Shown here in pieces: positions 48,134 to 59,637 of a stretch of 64,000 nt of DNA; within the stretch, counting starts at the first letter, position 1; each line of letters begins with the position of its first letter. The translations under genes and the position numbers were made by a program. Source of the stretch: Rhodanobacter ginsengisoli (GTDB taxonomy: Bacteria; Pseudomonadota; Gammaproteobacteria; Xanthomonadales; Rhodanobacteraceae); NCBI RefSeq assembly GCF_042657065.1, contig NZ_JBHSNF010000002.1, positions 496,001-560,000 on the forward strand, in the 5' to 3' direction. Below the pieces are notes generated by a model. The model had not been told where the DNA came from, made no database searches, and saw nothing but the letters and a program-made list of their open reading frames with translations.

Positions 48134-51100
48134 ATGCCGAGTTTCTTCATCGACCGCCCGATCTTCGCCTGGGTGCTGGCCATCCTGATCTCCCTCGGTG
48201 GCGTCCTGGCCATCCTCAACCTGGGCGTGGAATCGTATCCATCGATCGCCCCGCCACAGATCAACGTGAGCGCTTCCTATCCCGGCGCCAGCGCGGACAC
48301 CACCGAGAAATCGGTCACCCAGGTGATCGAGCAGCAACTGACCGGCATCGATCACCTGCTCTACTTCAGTTCGTCTTCTAGCGACAGCGGCTCGGCCAAT
48401 ATCACGCTGACCTTCGAGAGCGGCACCGATCCCGACATCGCCCAGGTGCAGGTGCAGAACAAGGTCAGCCAGGCCACCCCGCGGCTGCCCTCGGAGGTCA
48501 ACCAGCAAGGCGTGGTGGTGGCCAAGTCGAACTCCGACTTCCTGATGGTCGTGGCCTTGCGCTCGAACAATTCGGCGACCGACAGCGGCAAGCTCAACGA
48601 CATCGTCGCCTCGCAGGTACTCGACCAGATCGCCCGCCTGCCGGGTGTCGGCAGCACCCGCCAGTTCGGCGCCGAATACGCCATGCGCATCTGGCTGAAT
48701 CCGAAGAAGCTGCAGGGTTACGGCTTGTCCGCCAGCCAGGTGCTGGCCGCGGTGAGGGCGCAGAACGTGCAGTTCGCCGCCGGCTCGATCGGCGGCGACC
48801 CGGCCCCGGTCGACCAGGGTTTCACCGCCAGCGTGACCGCCGAGGGCCGCTTCACCACACCCGAGCAATTCCGCGGAATCATCCTGCGCGCGAACAGCGA
48901 CGGCACCACGGTGACCCTGGGCGACGTTGCCAGGGTCACGTTCGGGCCCGCCAGCTACGGTTTCACTACCCGCTACAACGGTGACCCGGTCGCCGCCTTC
49001 GCGGTCCTGCTGACGCCCGGCGCCAATGCCCTGAACGTGGCCACGGCGGTGCGCGGCAAGATGGATGAACTGGCCCCCAGCTTTCCGCAAGGGGTCAGCT
49101 GGTTCAGCCCGTACGACACCACCGGCTTCGTGAAGATCTCGATCGACGAGGTGGTGAAGACGCTGGGCGAAGCGGTGTTCCTGGTGTTCCTGGTGATCCT
49201 GCTGTTCCTGCAGAACTTCCGCGCCACCATCATCCCGACCCTGGTGATACCGGTCGCGCTGCTCGGCACATTCGTCGGCATGCTGGTGCTGGGTTTCAGC
49301 ATCAACCAGCTGACCCTGTTCGGCATGGTGTTGTCCATCGGCATCGTGGTGGACGACGCGATCGTGGTGATCGAGAACGTCGAACGCATCATGACCGAGG
49401 AGGGCCTTTCGCCAAAGGAAGCCACCCGCAAGGCGATGGGCCAGATCACCGGCGCGGTGGTGGCCATCACCGTGGTGCTGGCGGCGGTGTTCGTGCCCTC
49501 GGCGCTGCAACCGGGTGCCACCGGCATCATCTACAAGCAGTTCGCGCTGACCATTGCCGCGTCGATGGGCTTCTCTGCCTTTCTGGCCTTGTCGTTCACA
49601 CCTGCCTTGTGCGCCAGTTTCCTGCAGCCGGAGCACGAAAAGAAGAAGAACATCGTCTTCCGCACCTTCAACCGCGTTTTCGACTGGACCACGCGGACCT
49701 ATGTGGGGCATGTCGGTGGCGCGGTCAGGCATGCACCGCGCTGGATGCTGGCCTTCGCGCTGATTGCGGCACTCGGCGGCTTCCTGTTCACGCGCCTGCC
49801 CGGCAGTTTCCTGCCGGAAGAGGATCAGGGCTACGCGCTGGCAATCGTGCAACTGCCACCCGGAGCGACCATCCTGCGCACCAACCGGGTGCTGGACCAG
49901 CTGCGCGCGATCATCAGCAAGGATCCTTCCGTGGAAGGCATGATGCAGATTGCCGGCTTCAGTTTCGTCGGTTCCGGCGAGAACGTCGGCATGACCTTCA
50001 TCCGGCTCAAGGACTGGAGCAAGCGCAAGGTCACCGCGGAGCAGTTCATCCAGCGGACCAACGGCGAGGTGCAGCAGGTACGTGATGCACAGATCTTCGT
50101 GATCAACCTGCCCACGGTCCGTGGCCTGGGCCGGTTCGGCGGTTTCGACATGTACCTGCAGGATCGCTCCGGTGCCGGCCGCACCGCGCTGGCCAACGCA
50201 CGCAACCTGCTGCTGGGCAAGGCGGCACAAAGCCCGGTGCTGACCAGCGTGCGGCCGAACACGCTGGAGGATGCACCGCAGTTGAAGCTCAACGTGGATC
50301 GCGTGCAGGCCCAGTCGATGGGTCTGTCGGTGGGCGATGTCTACAACGCGGTTCAATTGATGCTCGCACCGGTCTACGTCAATGACTTCACCTATGGCGG
50401 CCGGGTCAAGCGGGTCCTGATGGAAGCCGATGCGCCGTTCCGCAAGGGACCGGACATGTTGCAGAACATCTTCTCGCCCAGCAGCACCCATACCCTCGGC
50501 GACGGCACCCCGGCGATGATCCCGCTGGCCAGCGTGACCAGCCAGCAATGGACCACGGCCTCGCCATCGCTGACCCGCTACAACGGCTACTCCTCGGTCG
50601 AGATCGTCGGCTCGCCGGCACCGGGGCATGCCTCGGGCGAGGCGATGGACGCCATGCAGAAGATCGTCAACGACGACCTGCCCAAGGGTTTCGGCTACGA
50701 CTGGACCGGCCAGTCCTACCAGGAAATCCTTTCCGGCAACGCCGCCACCCTGCTGATGGTGCTGTCGATCTTCATCGTGTTCCTGGCGCTGGCGGCCTTG
50801 TATGAAAGTTGGTCGATTCCGGTCGCGGTACTCCTGGTCGTGCCACTGGGCATGCTCGGTGCCGTGGTGTTCACCCTGCTGCGCGGCCTGACTGACGACA
50901 TCTACTTCAAGATCGGCCTGATCACGGTGATCGGCCTGGCGGCGAAGAACGCGATCCTGATCGTGGAGTTCGCAGTGGAGCAGCAACAGCACGGCAAGAC
51001 CCTGCGCGATGCCGTGGTCACCGCTGCCCGGCTGCGACTGCGACCGATCCTGATGACCTCGCTGGCCTTCATCCTCGGCGTGTTCCCGCTGTTCGTCTCC

Positions 51101-51316
51101 ACCGGTGCCGGCGCCAACGCACGCCATGCGATCGGCACCGGCGTGATCGGCGGCATGCTGTTCGCCACGTTCTTCGGTGTGTTGCTGATCCCGGTGTTCT
51201 ACGTAGTGGTGCGCAAGCTGCTCGGCGACCGCCTCGACGGTGACGCGCCGCCACCGTCCCTGCAGGGCCCCAACGGCATGCAGCCGTTCGATTCGGATCC
51301 GCGACGAGGACAGTGA
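48134..51316 (+). CDS. RND multidrug efflux pump (AcrB/MexB family)
   Basis: 1060 residues, the full hydrophobe/amphiphile efflux (HAE-1) length. It opens MPSFFIDRPIFAWVLAILI. The proton-relay Asp pair is in GIVVDDAIVVIENVERIM and the relay Lys in GLAAKNAILIVEFA. ADPs from periplasmic loops such as SYPGASADTTEKSVTQVIEQQL are typical. It should pump drugs, dyes or solvents with the adaptor before it. No outer-membrane factor follows, so TolC-type protein is borrowed from elsewhere. A bidirectional terminator lies 80 bp downstream. Confidence 0.96.
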   Translation: MPSFFIDRPIFAWVLAILISLGGVLAILNLGVESYPSIAPPQINVSASYPGASADTTEKSVTQVIEQQLTGIDHLLYFSSSSSDSGSANITLTFESGTDPDIAQVQVQNKVSQATPRLPSEVNQQGVVVAKSNSDFLMVVALRSNNSATDSGKLNDIVASQVLDQIARLPGVGSTRQFGAEYAMRIWLNPKKLQGYGLSASQVLAAVRAQNVQFAAGSIGGDPAPVDQGFTASVTAEGRFTTPEQFRGIILRANSDGTTVTLGDVARVTFGPASYGFTTRYNGDPVAAFAVLLTPGANALNVATAVRGKMDELAPSFPQGVSWFSPYDTTGFVKISIDEVVKTLGEAVFLVFLVILLFLQNFRATIIPTLVIPVALLGTFVGMLVLGFSINQLTLFGMVLSIGIVVDDAIVVIENVERIMTEEGLSPKEATRKAMGQITGAVVAITVVLAAVFVPSALQPGATGIIYKQFALTIAASMGFSAFLALSFTPALCASFLQPEHEKKKNIVFRTFNRVFDWTTRTYVGHVGGAVRHAPRWMLAFALIAALGGFLFTRLPGSFLPEEDQGYALAIVQLPPGATILRTNRVLDQLRAIISKDPSVEGMMQIAGFSFVGSGENVGMTFIRLKDWSKRKVTAEQFIQRTNGEVQQVRDAQIFVINLPTVRGLGRFGGFDMYLQDRSGAGRTALANARNLLLGKAAQSPVLTSVRPNTLEDAPQLKLNVDRVQAQSMGLSVGDVYNAVQLMLAPVYVNDFTYGGRVKRVLMEADAPFRKGPDMLQNIFSPSSTHTLGDGTPAMIPLASVTSQQWTTASPSLTRYNGYSSVEIVGSPAPGHASGEAMDAMQKIVNDDLPKGFGYDWTGQSYQEILSGNAATLLMVLSIFIVFLALAALYESWSIPVAVLLVVPLGMLGAVVFTLLRGLTDDIYFKIGLITVIGLAAKNAILIVEFAVEQQQHGKTLRDAVVTAARLRLRPILMTSLAFILGVFPLFVSTGAGANARHAIGTGVIGGMLFATFFGVLLIPVFYVVVRKLLGDRLDGDAPPPSLQGPNGMQPFDSDPRRGQ

Positions 51317-51318
51317 AG

Positions 51319-51512
51319 CGAGGAGTGAGTGTGGAGGAGTGAGAAACGAGTAAGGGCAATCGCAAGAGCTCGCCGTCGCTGCACGCACTCACAACAAAAA
51401 GCCCCGGCTCGATGCCGGGGCTTTTGCTTTGAAGCGATCCGAAAGTGCCGTGGAGAGAGGAGCGCCGCACGCCGCTCTCTCTCGTTTCTCACTCCTCCAC
51501 ACTCACTCCTCG
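51319..51512. repeat. Interspersed palindromic repeat, copy 2 (perfect 32-bp inverted repeat)
   Basis: 51319-51350 (CGAGGAGTGAGTGTGG..., ending GAGAAACGAG) is perfectly complementary to 51481-51512, 32 of 32 bases. The 130 bp between the arms hold a bidirectional terminator. Copy 1 is at 40549-40630. Confidence 0.9.
51397..51425. terminator. Bidirectional Rho-independent terminator
   Basis: AAAAGCCCCGGC (51397-51408), loop TCGAT, GCCGGGGCTTTT (51414-51425): a 12-bp perfect stem with A-run before and T-run after, so it can stop transcripts from both the RND pump (plus) and the acyl-CoA dehydrogenase (minus), which converge here. Confidence 0.93.
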
Positions 51513-51538
51513 TTCCTCTCCGCTCATTCCTCGCCCCC

Positions 51539-52699
<1,161 letters not shown>

Positions 52700-52870
52700 G
52701 AGTTACTCCCGGCGCCGCGAACCGGCGGCTGATCTAGACAAAACCGTTGGCCACTGGCCAGCCGCCTATTGTAGCGGCCCGCGACCGCCACGTCCCCGAC
52801 AGCCCGGATGAAACCGGTCTGCTATGGCGCTTGACGCCTCGGCAAACCGCCGCCAGACTTGTTATCTCTC

Positions 52871-52880
52871 TATCGCGATA
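52871..52880. promoter_or_regulatory. Candidate operator of the SahR-like regulator
   Basis: TATCGCGATA is a perfect 10-bp palindrome, preceded eight bases earlier by another TATC, 69 bp before the regulator start. A second TTATC...GATAA symmetry overlaps it. The site is well placed for autoregulation together with metH. Confidence 0.45.
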
Positions 52881-52948
52881 AAAGGATGGCATGGCATGTC
52901 CCCAGCCTCGAAAGCACTCCTGCCGAGCCACCGCCAGAGCGCCTCCTG

Positions 52949-53878
52949 ATGGATCTGGCGATGGCTTCCAGCGTGCTGCGGCTGCTGGCCGACCCCACCC
53001 GGGTGCGCCTGCTGGCCCTGCTCGAACATGAGGAGCTCACCGTGGCCGAGCTGGCCGCGGTACTGCATCTGGCGCAGCCACGGGTCTCCACCCACCTGGC
53101 CAAATTGAAGGAAGCGGGCCTGGTGCGCGACCGCCGTGCCGGCGTGTCGGCCTATTACCGCGCCAACAACGACGGCAACGAGGCCCAGCACCGCCTGCTC
53201 GGTTCACTGCGCGAAAGCATCGAGGACGCGCTGCTGCGCGAGGACAACGCCCGCCTGCCCGACGTGCTGGCCAATCGCGCGCGCGAGGAAGGCTGGGCCG
53301 ACACCGTCGCCGGCGACATGGAACGCCACTATTCACCCGGCCGCACCTGGGAGACGCTGGCGCGCTCGCTGCTGCAATTGCTGGCCACCGGCGATGTGCT
53401 GGATATCGCTTCCGGCGACGGCATCACGGCCGAACTGCTGGCGCCGCATGCGCATTCGATCGTCTGCGTCGACTCCAGCGAGCGCGTGGTCGAGGCCGCG
53501 GCCAAACGTCTGCGCACCTTCACCAACGTGCAGGTACGCCAGGGCGACATGCATGCGCTGGACCTCGGCGAGCAACGCTTCGACCTGGTGCTGATGCTGC
53601 ACGCACTGACCTATGCCGAGCATCCGACCCGGGCCGTGGCCGAAGCCGCGCGTCTGTTGCGGCCCGGTGGCCGCCTGCTGGCGGTCACCCTGGGCCAGCA
53701 CGATCACCGCACCGCGGTCGAGCCGTTCGACCACCGCAATCTCGGTTTCAGCGAAAAACAGCTGGACGGCTACGCCCGCGCCGCCGGCCTGGAGGTACTG
53801 AGTTGCGTCCGGCTCAGCCGCGAGCGCAAGGCACCGCATTTTGAAGTGATCAGCCTGCTGGCGCGCAAGCCGGCCTGA
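52949..53878 (+). CDS. sahR: ArsR-type regulator fused to a SAM-dependent methyltransferase domain (SahR-like)
   Basis: 309 residues from the ATG at 52949; in-frame starts at 52859 (TTG) and 52886 (ATG) are possible but add a low-complexity leader. The N-terminal winged helix is ArsR-like: ASSVLRLLADPTRVRLLALLEHEELTVAELAAVLHLAQPRVSTHLAKLKEAGLV. From ~145 comes a class I methyltransferase fold with GDVLDIASGDGITAELLAPH (SAM loop) and VQVRQGDMHALDLGEQRFDLVLMLHAL. Proteins of this architecture beside metH include SahR, a repressor that senses S-adenosylhomocysteine. Since metH starts 31 bp downstream, it likely tunes methionine synthesis; whether it also methylates anything is unknown. Confidence 0.85.
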   Translation: MDLAMASSVLRLLADPTRVRLLALLEHEELTVAELAAVLHLAQPRVSTHLAKLKEAGLVRDRRAGVSAYYRANNDGNEAQHRLLGSLRESIEDALLREDNARLPDVLANRAREEGWADTVAGDMERHYSPGRTWETLARSLLQLLATGDVLDIASGDGITAELLAPHAHSIVCVDSSERVVEAAAKRLRTFTNVQVRQGDMHALDLGEQRFDLVLMLHALTYAEHPTRAVAEAARLLRPGGRLLAVTLGQHDHRTAVEPFDHRNLGFSEKQLDGYARAAGLEVLSCVRLSRERKAPHFEVISLLARKPA

Positions 53879-53909
53879 CGCTGATTCCATCGTTTCACGA
53901 GGACGTCCG

Positions 53910-55001
53910 ATGAGTACCCTGCCCTGGCTTCACCCCGATCGCGTCGCGCTGCTGGAGCAGGCGCTGCGCCGACGCATCCTGATCCTCGACGGCGGCATGG
54001 GCACCATGCTGCAGGGACACGAGCTGGACGAGGGCGGATTCCGTGGCGCGCGTTTCGAGCATGGCCACGACGGCCACGCCGAGTTTCACGACAACCACGC
54101 CCATCCGGGCGGCTGCGACCTCAAGGGCAACAACGACCTGCTCACGCTGACCCGGCCCGACATCATCCGCGGCGTGCACGACGCCTACCTCGAGGCCGGC
54201 GCCGACCTGATCGAAACCAACACCTTCAACTCCACCCGCATCAGCCAGGCCGATTACAAGTTGCAGCACCTGGCGCACGAGCTGAATCTCGAAGGCGCGC
54301 GACTGGCACGCGCCGCCTGTGACGCGATGACCGCGAAGACACCCCACCAGCCGCGCTTCGTGATCGGCGTGCTCGGCCCGACCAGCCGCACTGCCTCGCT
54401 GTCGCCGGACGTCAACGATCCGGGCTTCCGCAACGTCACCTTCGAGGAACTGGCCGAGAACTACACCGAGGCCGCCAACGGCCTGATCGACGGCGGTGCC
54501 GACGTGATCATGGTCGAGACGATCTTCGACACGCTGAACGCCAAGGCCGCCCTGTTCGCGCTGAGCGAGCTGTTCCACCAGCGTGGCGCGCGCGTGCCGG
54601 TGATGATCTCCGGCACGATCACCGACCGTTCCGGCCGCACCTTGTCGGGACAGACCGCCGAGGCGTTCTACTATTCGGTGCGCCATGCACGGCCGCTGTC
54701 GGTGGGCTTCAACTGCGCGCTCGGCGCGGACGACCTGCGTCCGCACATCCAGACCCTGTCCGGCATCGCCGAGAGCTACGTCAGCACCCATCCGAACGCC
54801 GGCCTGCCGAACGCGTTCGGCGAATACGACGAATCCCCGGAGCACATGGCCGAGGTGATCGGCAGCTTCGCCCGCGACGGCCTGTTGAACCTGGTCGGCG
54901 GCTGCTGCGGCACCACCCCGGCGCACATCCGTGCGATCGCCGCGGCCGTACGCAACCACCCGCCTCGCGCTCTACCATCGCTCGACGCGGAGGCGGCATG
55001 A
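53910..55001 (+). CDS. metH: Methionine synthase, homocysteine-binding part (MetH N-terminal protein)
   Basis: 363 residues, corresponding to the first domain of E. coli MetH. LILDGGMGTMLQ opens it; IETNTFNSTRISQADYKL is conserved; zinc-binding Cys are in VGFNCALG and LVGGCCGTTPAHI. It binds homocysteine through zinc and accepts methyl from cobalamin. The rest of the enzyme is a separate gene starting 67 bp downstream, so the enzyme is a two-polypeptide MetH, as in many Xanthomonadales. It starts 31 bp after the regulator. Confidence 0.95.
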   Translation: MSTLPWLHPDRVALLEQALRRRILILDGGMGTMLQGHELDEGGFRGARFEHGHDGHAEFHDNHAHPGGCDLKGNNDLLTLTRPDIIRGVHDAYLEAGADLIETNTFNSTRISQADYKLQHLAHELNLEGARLARAACDAMTAKTPHQPRFVIGVLGPTSRTASLSPDVNDPGFRNVTFEELAENYTEAANGLIDGGADVIMVETIFDTLNAKAALFALSELFHQRGARVPVMISGTITDRSGRTLSGQTAEAFYYSVRHARPLSVGFNCALGADDLRPHIQTLSGIAESYVSTHPNAGLPNAFGEYDESPEHMAEVIGSFARDGLLNLVGGCCGTTPAHIRAIAAAVRNHPPRALPSLDAEAA

Positions 55002-55022
55002 CCGCCGCCCCCTCACCTCAAT

Positions 55023-55043
55023 CCTCTCCCCGCAGGGGAGAGG
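55023..55043. repeat. CCTCTCCCC hairpin in the metH intergenic gap
   Basis: CCTCTCCCC (55023-55031), GCA, GGGGAGAGG (55035-55043): a 9-bp perfect stem in the 67-bp gap inside the split metH. Hairpins of this CTCTCCCC-type are scattered in many Xanthomonadales genomes. No T-run follows, so it should not stop transcription; it may affect how much of the second protein is made. Confidence 0.6.
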
Positions 55044-55068
55044 AGGCCAACGCAAGAAGCCCGTCACC

Positions 55069-57762
<2,694 letters not shown>

Positions 57763-57772
57763 CACCAGGACT

Positions 57773-57854
57773 CCGTGGGAGCGACTTCAGTCGCGATGCT
57801 TCTGCTCTGAGCCATCCAAGGGCAAAGGCATCGCGGCTGAAGCCGCTCCCACAG
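57773..57854. repeat. REP-like inverted pair (BIME)
   Basis: GTGGGAGCGACTTCAGTCGC from 57775 onward and its inverted copy ending GCCGCTCCCACA at 57853 flank a 27-bp spacer. Each unit can fold on itself around TTCAG/CTGAA. This GTGGGAGCG family is common in Pseudomonas and Xanthomonadales. It lies between the convergent metH and LAB_N genes. Confidence 0.85.
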
Positions 57855-57882
57855 TATTCGCTCCTGCAAACAAGCCTCGCCC

Positions 57883-58224
57883 TCAGGCGGTGATGTCGCC
57901 GGTGATGCTGTTCTTGCGGTGACGCAGATGCACGACGAGGTTGTAGACCGAGACGAAGACCGGGAAGAAGTTCGAGAGGATGCCCACCGAGTCGTTCTTG
58001 CCCACGATGAAATACGCCAGCAGCAGCGCGCTGCCGAACACCGACAGCCACCAGAAGGCCAGCGGCATCACCACCCGCTTGTACTTGCGCGTGTAGTACA
58101 GCTGCACGAACCAGCGGCTGGTGAACATCAGGGTGCCGGCATAACCCACGGCCTTCCACGGCGTCAGATGGAACTGCTGCAGCGCATGGAGGATCGAGGC
58201 CAGATGAGTATTGAGGAAGTCCAT
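57883..58224 (-). CDS. LAB_N (lipid-A-disaccharide synthase N-terminal-like) membrane protein
   Basis: 113 residues from the ATG at 58224 (an ATG at 58233 adds three). Three hydrophobic spans; the motif PWKAVGYAGTLMFTSRWFVQLYYTRKYKRVVMPLAFWWLS is the LAB_N signature (PF07578), seen alone or fused to LpxB. These small proteins are usually near lipid A or glycosyltransferase genes, and their job is not settled; here none is adjacent. It converges with metH across a REP pair. Confidence 0.88.
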   Translation of the reverse strand: MDFLNTHLASILHALQQFHLTPWKAVGYAGTLMFTSRWFVQLYYTRKYKRVVMPLAFWWLSVFGSALLLAYFIVGKNDSVGILSNFFPVFVSVYNLVVHLRHRKNSITGDITA

Positions 58225-58301
58225 GGCGGCCATTTGCGTGTGTGAAAGGTCCGCAAGTCTAGCAACCCGGCCGGAAAAGCACGCCGGCTCCATCAAAGGC
58301 A

Positions 58302-58330
58302 TTGACCCGCCCACCGGCTACCCCTAAAAT
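58302..58330 (+). promoter_or_regulatory. Sigma-70 promoter of tRNA-Val
   Basis: TTGACC (58302-58307), a 17-bp spacer, TAAAAT (58325-58330), with the mature tRNA starting 15 bases after the -10. Close to consensus in sequence and spacing. Confidence 0.85.
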
Positions 58331-58344
58331 TGCGCGTTCTCGGC

Positions 58345-58419
58345 GGGCGGTTAGCTCAGCGGTAGAGCACTGCCTTCACACGGCAGGTGTCACAAGTTCG
58401 ATCCTTGTACCGCCCACCA
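58345..58419 (+). tRNA. tRNA-Val (anticodon CAC)
   Basis: Folds as a cloverleaf of 75 nt: acceptor GGGCGGT/ACCGCCC, D-arm around TAGCTCAGCGGTAGAGC, anticodon stem CTGCC/GGCAG with loop TTCACAC (anticodon CAC, reads GUG), T-loop GTTCGATCC, and a genome-encoded 3' CCA (58417-58419). Confidence 0.97.
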
Positions 58420-58427
58420 CTAGATGC

Positions 58428-58466
58428 AACGACTCAGGCCGCCTCGCAAGGGCGGCCTGAGTCGTT
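58428..58466. terminator. Perfect 16-bp hairpin just after tRNA-Val
   Basis: AACGACTCAGGCCGCC (58428-58443), 7-nt loop, GGCGGCCTGAGTCGTT (58451-58466). It starts nine bases after the tRNA CCA. Likely the tRNA transcript terminator or processing signal, though only two Ts close the stem. Confidence 0.7.
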
Positions 58467-58574
58467 ACGAGTGCACGGCAAGTGCACGAGGGGGGCCACC
58501 CGCGTTCGCCGATGGCACCTCTCGTGTTTTATGATTGAGAGCCCGGGTGTCGGTGCCGGAAAAAGCGACCAAGC

Positions 58575-58597
58575 GCATCCTCCAGATGCCTTTTTTT
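58575..58597 (+). terminator. Possible terminator with T-run
   Basis: GCATC, CTCCA loop, GATGC, then C and seven Ts (58591-58597). The stem is only 5 bp, so it is weak; it could back up the hairpin behind tRNA-Val. Confidence 0.4.
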
Positions 58598-58808
58598 CGT
58601 CTGCGCCCGCGCCACCGACCGCACCGCAAATGCACAACTCCACCGCGTGTCCAGGAAAGCCGGTGCGCGACTCCGCCGCCAACAGCCAACCGATGGCCTG
58701 GCCGCTGCCCTCCCGCCCGCATCGGCCCGCCATCTTCCGCGGCGAAGGGCTGGTAACCGGCTTAGGATCCGCCTGCCGTACGGGCGACGGTTCCGACGAC
58801 GGGTGATG

Positions 58809-59478
58809 GCTGCGCTCGAGTTCGCCGCGCCAGCGTGGCAGGGCATCGGGGTAGCTGGTCTGGACATAGGCAATGAGGCCTTCGCGCACACGGCAACGCA
58901 GATCCCAGTTGCGGCTGGAGTCGGTGGGGCTGACCAGGCGCGCAATTGCATTGCGCGGTCGCTGGCGTCGGTGACCTGCAGCAGGCAGACGCGGCCGTCC
59001 CACTCATCCGCTTCGCTGCACAAGCGCCTCAGCTCCTCGCGCAGTGCGTCCACCGGCACGCAGAAGTCCAGCCACAGGAACACCGTGCCGATCAGCTGTG
59101 CACCGGTGCGTGTCCAGTTCCGGAAGGGATTTTCGATGAACCAGTTCAACGGCAAGATCAGCCGCCTCTCTTCCCAGATGCGCACCACTACCTAGTGGCC
59201 GGTAATCTCCTCGATCCCGCCCCATCCGCCTTCGATGATCACCACGTCGCCCAGACCAGCGCGATCTGCAGGCCCGCCAGCAGATTGCTCAGCGCCACCT
59301 TCGCCGCCAGACCCAGCACCAATCCGGCCACGCCGGCCGAAGCCGGCAGGCTGGTGCCGACCTGGCGCACGCCGGGGGTGGTCATCAGGATCACCCCCAT
59401 GCCGATCACGACCACGAGGACGTCCGCGGTTCTCCCGAACACTTTCACCCGGGTCAGCGTCACAAGTTCATTCGCCAT
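58809..59478 (-). pseudogene. Decayed MscS-family mechanosensitive channel gene
   Basis: Read on the minus strand, three frame pieces join into one MscS-like protein. Piece 1 (from 59478): VLVVVIGMGVILMTTPGVRQVGTSL and GLAAKVALSNLLAGLQIAL, the pore helix. Piece 2: GDVVIIEGGWGGIEEITGH, an in-frame TAG where Tyr is expected, then VVVRIWEERRLILPLNWFIENPF and on to DASDRAMQLRA. Piece 3: LVSPTDSSRNWDLRCRVREGLIAYVQTSYPDALPRW. Lesions: a small deletion after QIAL (the usual TQPIR segment is missing and the frame shifts), the TAG, and a single-base loss after QLRA. The N-terminal membrane helices are also absent. It cannot make a working channel. Confidence 0.88.
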
Positions 59479-59637
59479 ACGCGCAGTCTGTGGAAATCCA
59501 TGTCGACATGACGCCGTTGTCCAGTGCCGCCTGGTGCTTCGGTTTCCTGACGAAACAGACCAGCAGGAACCAAGGGTCACCCTTTTCCGGTCGATCAGCA
59601 CGAAAAAAGACGTTTGCTTCGTATATCCAGACTCGAA

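Larger units (their letters stand above)
58420..58808. other. Region after tRNA-Val
   Basis: 389 bp with no supported gene. It contains the perfect hairpin at 58428-58466 and the possible terminator at 58575-58597, then low-complexity sequence up to the decayed mscS gene. No integrase or duplicated tRNA end was found. Confidence 0.55.
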
